This document shows positions 46,426 to 52,207 of a stretch of DNA of 52,207 bases, one piece after another. The position numbers and the translations under genes were made by a program. The notes under the pieces are model-generated. The model was given only the letters and a program-made list of their open reading frames with translations, did no database searches and had not been told where the DNA came from. The DNA is from Ophiothrix spiculata (taxonomy: Eukaryota > Echinodermata > Ophiuroidea > Amphilepidida > Ophiotrichidae), in NCBI GenBank assembly GCA_000969725.1, contig JXSR01S043680.1. One strand, 5' to 3'. Numbering within the stretch: the first letter of the stretch is position 1; each line of letters opens with the position of its first letter.

Positions 46426-47013
46426 GGAGTCATTCCAGTGAAAACTAAACCTTTTTTTTTCATTTCAAGCAATAAGCTTTTTTAGTAGACCATATGAGCA
46501 GTTTTTTCAGTCATACATGTACGTTTGTTACTCGGTACGCGAAAAGTATTTTCTAATCAAAATTTTTTTTTTTCTATCCGTGCATGGATGAGCACATGTT
46601 TTAATTCAAAAATGTCACAAACGTTACCAAAAAGTTACACCAAAATGTCACAAACGTTACCAGACGTTACAAAACAAAACATTGTATAAAAAGAAATCCC
46701 GACAATAGAATTTCCTACCAATTTATTAACTATTACAAAATTCGCTAACATGTCAGAGAATTCTTACTTCGAAATCATTTGGAGCAAAAAATCATTTCCG
46801 AGTGATGTCACAAACGTTACTCAGTATTTTAACAATTACTTTAATCTTTGAACACCTGCTGCCTGCATATCTTGATCCCTCTAGCTGCTGTGAGCACCAT
46901 ATCAACAACAAACTCATTGATATAATGTCTAGGTTCTGTGGCCATTTAAAAGTGAAAATTTTTCATTTTTTCGGTGACAAACGTTACTTTGAAATCACCC
47001 ATAAAGTTTATAT
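46426..47013 (-). other. Spacer between fingers with GTAACGTTTGTGAC words
   Basis: GTCACAAACGTTAC on the plus strand at 46614, 46647 and 46807, and a near copy at 46974. It lies between the stop after HTKD and the next finger (EPYECNYC), in the place of a linker. It may be a 3' UTR or an inserted element; no TIR or TSD was found. Confidence 0.5.
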
Positions 47014-48364
47014 TTAATCTTTAGTGTGTGTCCTTTCATGGCGTAACCTGCTACCTGTCTGTGAGAAACTTTTGTTGCAGTAGTTACACTTATACGGTTT
47101 CTCTTTAGTATGTGTCCTCTCATGGCGCAATGTGTTATCTGAAGTTAAAAAACATTTGCAGCAGTAGTTACACTTATAGGGTTTCTCTTTAGTATGTGTT
47201 CTCTCATGGACTCTCTTGCTATTTGTATGCGAGAAACATTTGCTGCAGTAGTTACACTGATAAGGTTTCTCTTTAATATGTGTTCTCTCATGGACTCTCC
47301 TGTTATTTGCATGTGAGAAACATTTGCTGCAGTAGTTACACTTATAGGGTTTCTCTTTAGGTTGTGTCCTCTCATGATATAACCTGCTACCTGCCTCTGA
47401 AAAACATTTGTTGCAGTAGTTACACTTATACGGTTTCTCTTTGGTATGTGTCCTTTCATGCTTTACCCTACTACTTGCACGTGAGAAAGTAGTTACAGTT
47501 ATACGGCTCCTCTTTGGTATGTGTCCTCTCATGGCGCACCCTGCTTCCTGTCTGAGAGAAACATTTGCTGCAGTAGTTACACTTATAAGGTTTCTCTTTG
47601 GTATGTGTCCTTTCATGGCGCACCCTGTAACTTGTAAGGGAGAAACACTTGCTGCAGTAGTTACACTTATAAGGTTTCTTTTTGGTATGTGTCCTCTCAT
47701 GACGCACCCTGTAACTTGTATGGGAGAAACATTTGCTGCAGTAGTTACACTTATAAGGTTTCTTTTTGGTATGTGTCCTCTCATGGCGCACCCTGCAACT
47801 TGTATGGGAGAAACATTTGCTGCAGTAGTTACACCTATAAGATTTCTCTTTGGTATGTGTCCTCTCATGGCGCACCCTGTTACCTATATGGGAGAACCAG
47901 TTGCTGCAGTAGTTACACTTATAGGGCTTCTCTTTGGTATGTGTCCTCTCATGGCGCACTCTGCAACTTGTATTGGAGAAACATTTACTGCAGTAGTTAC
48001 ACGTATAGGGCTTCTCTTTGGTATGTATCCTCTCATGGATTTCCATATGCTGTTTAGATGAGAAGCATTTTTCGCAGAAATTACATTGATACAACTTCTC
48101 TTTGGTATGTATCCTCTCGTGTCTAGTCTTGCTTCTTGGACTTGAGAAACACTTGCTACAATAATTACATTGATAAGTTTTCTCTTTCGTGTGCTCCCTT
48201 TCATGACCAATTAGCTGCGTATTGTTGTATTTTTTGGCAAAATGGATCATTTGTTCATACTGACGTTTATGTAACGTTTGATGTCGTTTTGTATGGTTTC
48301 TAAAACGATCAAAATCTGCAAATAATAGTTTACAATATCTGCAAGAATATGGCTGGTAAAACAT
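47014..48364 (-). CDS. Poly-C2H2 zinc-finger protein, frameshifted
   Basis: Probable nuclear DNA-binding protein. Start taken at the Met at 48364 (KMFYQPY), just after a possible acceptor; the frame stays open to 48535, but that part reads as intron. Finger 1 (CRYC...NHTKRH) stands apart and is followed by a degenerate finger without cysteines (about 48265-48185). Then come eight complete fingers of 28 residues to about 47500. In finger 10 (CNY then FSRASSR, about 47489) 11 bp are missing, shifting the frame. Five more fingers follow in the new frame to the stop at 47014. Linkers read HTKEKPYKC instead of TGEKP. Finger 11 ends HERTQ, losing the last His ligand. Most fingers have Arg where the family has the core Leu of the helix, with Leu or Val one position later. 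KRAB, BTB or SCAN domains are not visible. Either a recent pseudogene or an assembly error at one site. Confidence 0.88.
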
Positions 48365-48535
48365 TTTACCTGATGCACCAAATACGCATATGAATATATG
48401 CATAAATGATGAGGCTGTCGACTGACAAATCGTGGAAAGTGTTTGAGGAGAAAACACATGAAGGGCGCATATCGCTAAATAAAAGGATGAGGATACTTGT
48501 AGGGCGCATAACATTAAATGTAAACATACTGTCAT

Positions 48536-49371
48536 AGCTGATGCCTCTCATTTACCTAGTTATATGTATAAATGTATACTGTAAAATTTCACTTGATTCT
48601 GATTATTTGTGTTCTTGTGATGATATTTTAGAAATCTCCATAGGCTATTCATAGGCTATTGAGTTGTAATAATTATTCATGTCGGACACATTTTCTCCTC
48701 TTTCTCATAGATGCATACAAATTGACAAGAACCATTTTGAGATTTGTAACATATATGTCTCTTAGGGATTCTTATTGGCCAAAAGTCTAAATTGTCATAG
48801 AGGTGATCTCTGTGATAAGCTGTGATTAAACTATATGGATCAATAATTCCTTATTTAAAAAGCAATCGGGTAACCTGTGAGTTTTCAGTGCCCCACTAAT
48901 TCCTTTTTCTCCTCTTTCACATCATGTGATCCTGTCCCGGATGGTGATGGTGGGGTATTCAAAAGGGACCCAAATTTTACAAATTTTGAGTCACACTTAA
49001 TCAAAACCCACATTTTTTTCTGGCAAAATTCTCAAGGTTTTTAGAAACTTGAGAAGAATTGTCATAATTTAAAAAAAATGACAAGAGAACCCATCAAAAT
49101 AACACATTTTGCGAAGAAAAAGGACCGACTGATATACCAGAAAGCCTGATTTTGCTTCCCGAATTTGCGGCATATGTCCCAACATAAAGTACCTCCCCCG
49201 GATCCTGTGATCCTTTTTCGCCAGCTATTCTAATATTCTAAGGAAAATTACAGAAAAGCTTCCAATGTACTATAGTATTATTCTTGTTGTTTATGGCAGA
49301 AAATAGAGCGTTACGCCGTTGAGGGTCCATTCAACCAAACATTAATGGGTCAAATGTCAATTAGGACATTA
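48536..49371. repeat. Intergenic with a diverged piece of the triplicated unit
   Basis: 49060-49215 matches the unit segment that runs from CCCATCAAAATA through CCAGAGAGCCTG to GAATTTGCGG (8100 in A, 19870 in B, 28520 in C), in the same orientation but more diverged. The remainder shows no gene. Confidence 0.6.
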
Positions 49372-49651
49372 AGGTCCGTATGCACAAACGAGGTTTAAGA
49401 GTTAGACCAGGTTTAAAGTTAGACCTGGTTTAAGTCAAATTTTGTATTACAGCTAAATATATTTTCTTCAACCAATGTTGTTATATTTTGAGTTGTCTGT
49501 AAACTTTTTGGTTGGATCTTCCATATTTTAAAGCTTTTGCATTTCAAAAATACTTCAAAAGGTTCTTTTATGGCAGTAGTAATTTTGACTTAGACCCTGT
49601 CTAACTTTAAACCCGGTCTATTAAAGTCTTAAACCTCTTGCATACGGACCT
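49372..49651. mobile_element. 280-bp TA-site TIR element
   Basis: Ends AGGTCCGTATGCACAAACGA and, from the right, AGGTCCGTATGCAAGAGG, both running into GGTTTAAGA. TA at 49370-49371 and 49652-49653. Near both ends it has paired words AGACCAGGTTTAAAGTTAGA and TCTAACTTTAAACCCGGTCT. Non-coding. Confidence 0.8.
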
Positions 49652-49779
49652 TAGGGTCAATTTTAGTGTATTACGACATTTAGGGGTATATTTTTGAAAA
49701 TTTTACAACATTAAGGGTTGAATTTGCTGTACATGATTTCGACATTTAGGGCCCGATTTTGAAGTAAGGTAAAAGGTAA

Positions 49780-50090
49780 AGTCGAAACCGAAGCTTGTTT
49801 GCTAACGGCCGTGGTGCCCATATCCATTTCCTTAACGTTTAGGCCAGACTCCACTTCTGTGTATGTCTGTGGGGGGTACGCCACTCCTCCCGCAAAAACG
49901 AGTCTGATTTCAGTTCCCAGTACTTTTTACATACTGGTACCCATTTCTGTCACCTGGGTGGGGAGAAACAATGTGGACAAAGAATCTTGCTCAAGGACTC
50001 AACACTGCAGTGACCGGGCCGGGGCTTGAACCCACAACCTCTCGATTACGAATCCAATGCTCTAACCACTGCGCCACTAACGAGCATGCG
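49780..50090 (-). mobile_element. tRNA-derived SINE, minus strand
   Basis: Minus strand head at 50086-50010: box A-like TGGCGCAGTGG, then TTAGAGC, an anticodon-like GGATTCGTAATC, and box B-like GGGTTCAAGCCCC. The body contains CTTGAGCAAGATTCTTTGTC, common in this type of SINE, and continues to about 49780. Head and body differ from the SINE at 20584, so there are at least two families. Tail and TSD not defined. Confidence 0.8.
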
Positions 50091-50236
50091 TACCACTTTT
50101 CTTCGAGCGGCTCCTGGGTGTAGGGTGGGCTTCTAAGCGTATAAGAGCACAGAGTTCCAATGGTTTCAGACTGAAAAGTACATAATAAATGAAAATCGAC
50201 ATATTTCACTGTTAACCCTCGTCTAACCAAGCCATA

Positions 50237-50674
50237 TGTGGATCGTCATATCGAAAGGTACCTTAATACCAGCATAGTACATTACGAGATACGGGCCATT
50301 GAAGCTAAGCATAGTCAAAAATCACGTCCAAGGTCGAATTTCTAATTTCACCAGAAAGGTTATCATTGAACATGTTGAAGTGTATTCTATCATATTAATC
50401 AGGTTCCAACATCCAAAACATAAGAAAAATGTATTAAAAACTAACCTAAAAATCCTCAAAAGTACAAAAACTTTAAACTCGATTTTCTCAGAACTATAGT
50501 TTTCCGAATCAGCCCGATGCATTTTACCAATTTGGGTGTAACTTCGCAACTGAACATCCAATAACCAAAATCAAGGTGTCATTTTAAAGCTTAAAAATCT
50601 CAGCTTTCATATGAGACCAAAAATCAATTTTGATTTTGCCGACCTTAAGGTACCTTTCGATATGACGGGTCACA
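50237..50674. mobile_element. 438-bp TA-site TIR element
   Basis: Ends TGTGGATCGTCATATCG and, from the right, TGTGACCCGTCATATCG, both continuing AAAGGTACCTTAA (TIR about 30 bp). TA at 50235-50236 and 50675-50676. The interior is AT-rich with no transposase frame. Confidence 0.82.
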
Positions 50675-50676
50675 TA

Positions 50677-51343
50677 TTTGTAAAGGCCATAGTCCACATG
50701 CATATTCTCAGGCGTTTTACGCATACCTTTTCTTACGCCTATTCAGTACGTGAGAAAACGCACGCTTGAAAATATGCATGCGTAATACCGCCTTAACACG
50801 TCTAACCAAGGGATGGGATGGAATGGGGTGGGGTTGGTTGTTGGAGGTGTACCCCCTAATTTTTTGGAACCGAACTTCCTATGAACTTGGTCTTGTAACC
50901 AGATAGGTATGGTCTCCCCGATCCAACGATACTAAGATCATCAAAATCGACCAAGACGTTACGTAATTATGAGGTCATATTGAAAGTATGCTTTCGGATC
51001 GGAGATTCGTGATTTTGACAAATATGGCCATCAAAATTTAGCCAAAAAGTTCTAAATATCGGATTTTCGTCGTTTGTTGATCAATGTAGAAGGGTAATGA
51101 TGATTCTAACATAGCATTAAGATATTTTTCAAAATAGCATTTTATGTCCAAAAATATCGTTGGGTTGCAACAACCTCCCACACCCAACTTTGGCGACTTA
51201 CCCTACCCTCACCTTAAGTGGTACCCCTCCATTACTTTCATCAAAATGACCGCAAAGGATGTAAAAGAGATTATTTAAATACATAGGGTCGACTTTATAC
51301 GTTTTTATGCAACGGGGAAACTTAACCTTGGAGTTAACAAGGG
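50677..51343. other. Intergenic, no gene seen
   Basis: A G-rich stretch GGGATGGGATGGAATGGGGT lies near 50811-50830. No coding-like frame or paired repeat ends were found. Confidence 0.4.
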
Positions 51344-51347
51344 TTAA

Positions 51348-51777
51348 CACTTAAGTGGTCAAGGTCCTCCAGATGCCCGTTAGTGGTCAAGGGGGATGGG
51401 GGTGTCCATATGGACCAAACACCGAAAAAGCGCTTTCGCGAAGAAATTTTACATTGAAACTCTAGTCACAGGTAATGTACTTAAAAAGAACTAAAACAAA
51501 GAAAAAAATTGAAAATCCGACAAACCGTTTCAAAATGGCGGCCAAAACAAAAAATTTGAATTTTTCAATAAAAGTTGGAGATTTTCAAATTTGAAGAGCA
51601 CCCTCGAAAATGCTTATTTATGCTTTAATATTAGCATGGGAAGGGGTGGATCGATTTAATTTTTTTGCCACCAGGTGAAGGGTATGGTAAAGTTAGACAA
51701 ACACATAGAAGGGCGATGAAAAATTACTTCGCGTTTTTGCGCTGACGTGGATCCCCCCCCCCTTGACCACTTAAGTG
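51348..51777. mobile_element. 430-bp TIR element with TTAA TSD
   Basis: TTAA at 51344-51347 and 51778-51781. Ends CACTTAAGTGGTCAAGG and its complement, a TIR of 17 bp or more. Different from the TTAA element at 8813, so at least two TTAA families are present. Interior non-coding, with a C-run at 51753-51762 near the right end. Confidence 0.82.
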
Positions 51778-52154
51778 TTAAAGTTGTTTAATAAAAAACA
51801 CATGATATAGGCCTTTCTTGCCATCAACAGAATTGTAGATGTACTCAGTTAAAATATTGCACTTCTAACATCACAGAAAATAAATAAACACAAACGTATC
51901 AGTTCAATGTCAATTTGATATCGTTTTCAAAATGATTAAACAGTATTGGATAAAACAATTGCACCTTTGTCATAGAAAGACAGTGAAGAAAAATTCTGAA
52001 ACCGTGCTCTTAAGATACTAAACACATAGTAGAGAGCCGAATATAATAGACGCCACGTTTCTCGTTAAACCAGACCAATGCTACAAAAAATTAGCAATTA
52101 AAACTACATGTAAAAATCAATTTAATAATTATCATAACGTATTCGGTAAATTAG

Positions 52155-52207
52155 CAGTGTGTCCAATTAATCTGAACCATAAAACAAAACCACTCAACCT
52201 GTTATTT
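52155..52207 (+). mobile_element. Left end of a CAGTGTGTCC element, cut by window edge
   Basis: CAGTGTGTCCAATTAATCTG resembles the first bases of the mariner-like ends at 13620 and 33263. Only the first 50 bp are inside the window, so assignment is tentative. Confidence 0.4.

Noticed and set aside
47441..48061. Long plus-strand frame of about 206 residues, and a minus-strand frame reading RGHIPKRN repeats, over the zinc-finger array
   Set aside because: The 84-bp unit is a whole number of codons, so any frame free of stops in one unit stays open through all. The real frame is the one with Cys2His2 ligands and TKEKP linkers.

Overview
This is a eukaryotic, animal-type genomic window: AT-rich, gene-poor, with two assembly gaps, degenerate non-LTR retrotransposon pieces, tRNA-derived SINEs, many short terminal-inverted-repeat (TIR) DNA elements, and a long C2H2 zinc-finger array. 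The repeat style (AAGGTCA-rich repeats, CR1/L2-like LINE tails, CACTG/CAGTGTG-type TIR ends) suggests a marine invertebrate. I cannot name the species from sequence alone. No operons, rRNA, CRISPR arrays or functional tRNA genes were seen.

Layout. From about 1.25 to 34.96 kb lie three diverged direct copies of one non-coding unit: A about 1251-16600, B about 16800-23212, C about 23213-34958. Each carries the decayed 3' end of the same LINE reverse transcriptase on the minus strand. Because the copies align, each acts as an empty-site control for the others, so many insertions can be delimited to the base with their target-site duplications (TSDs). A carries at least eight private or nearly private insertions, B three and C five. 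They represent TA (mariner-like), TTAA, 4-bp, 6-bp, 8-bp (hAT-like) and 9-bp (Mutator-like) insertion chemistries.

From 35.8 to 40 kb there is a candidate last coding exon (36156-36254, with splice acceptor, stop and AATAAA) and a second copy 1.7 kb downstream. The second copy is flanked by an AAGGTCA-rich repeat on its 5' side, and a 1.1-kb TIR element sits in its polyadenylation signal. From 40 to 44.5 kb there are further repeats and little else.

From 44.56 to 48.36 kb, on the minus strand, is the clearest gene: about 15 C2H2 fingers with a 28-residue period and TKEKP linkers. The upstream part (47014-48364) is mostly intact but has an 11-bp deletion that shifts the frame in finger 10. 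The downstream part (44560-46425) is a wreck with stops, frameshifts, lost zinc ligands and two inserted DNA elements. One of these is a 641-bp foldback element with an exact 8-bp TSD, built almost wholly of about 26 copies of a CTCGCTAGTCCGA motif in two opposed arms.

The 48.5-52.2 kb end holds another diverged piece of the triplicated unit, a SINE and three precisely bounded TIR elements.

The most unusual theme is that several unrelated non-autonomous elements each carry their own private short motif repeated many times inside (GATACGAACC, GATCC, CTAGTC, CTCGCTAGTCCGA). I read these as possible iterated transposase-binding sites. That is inference.
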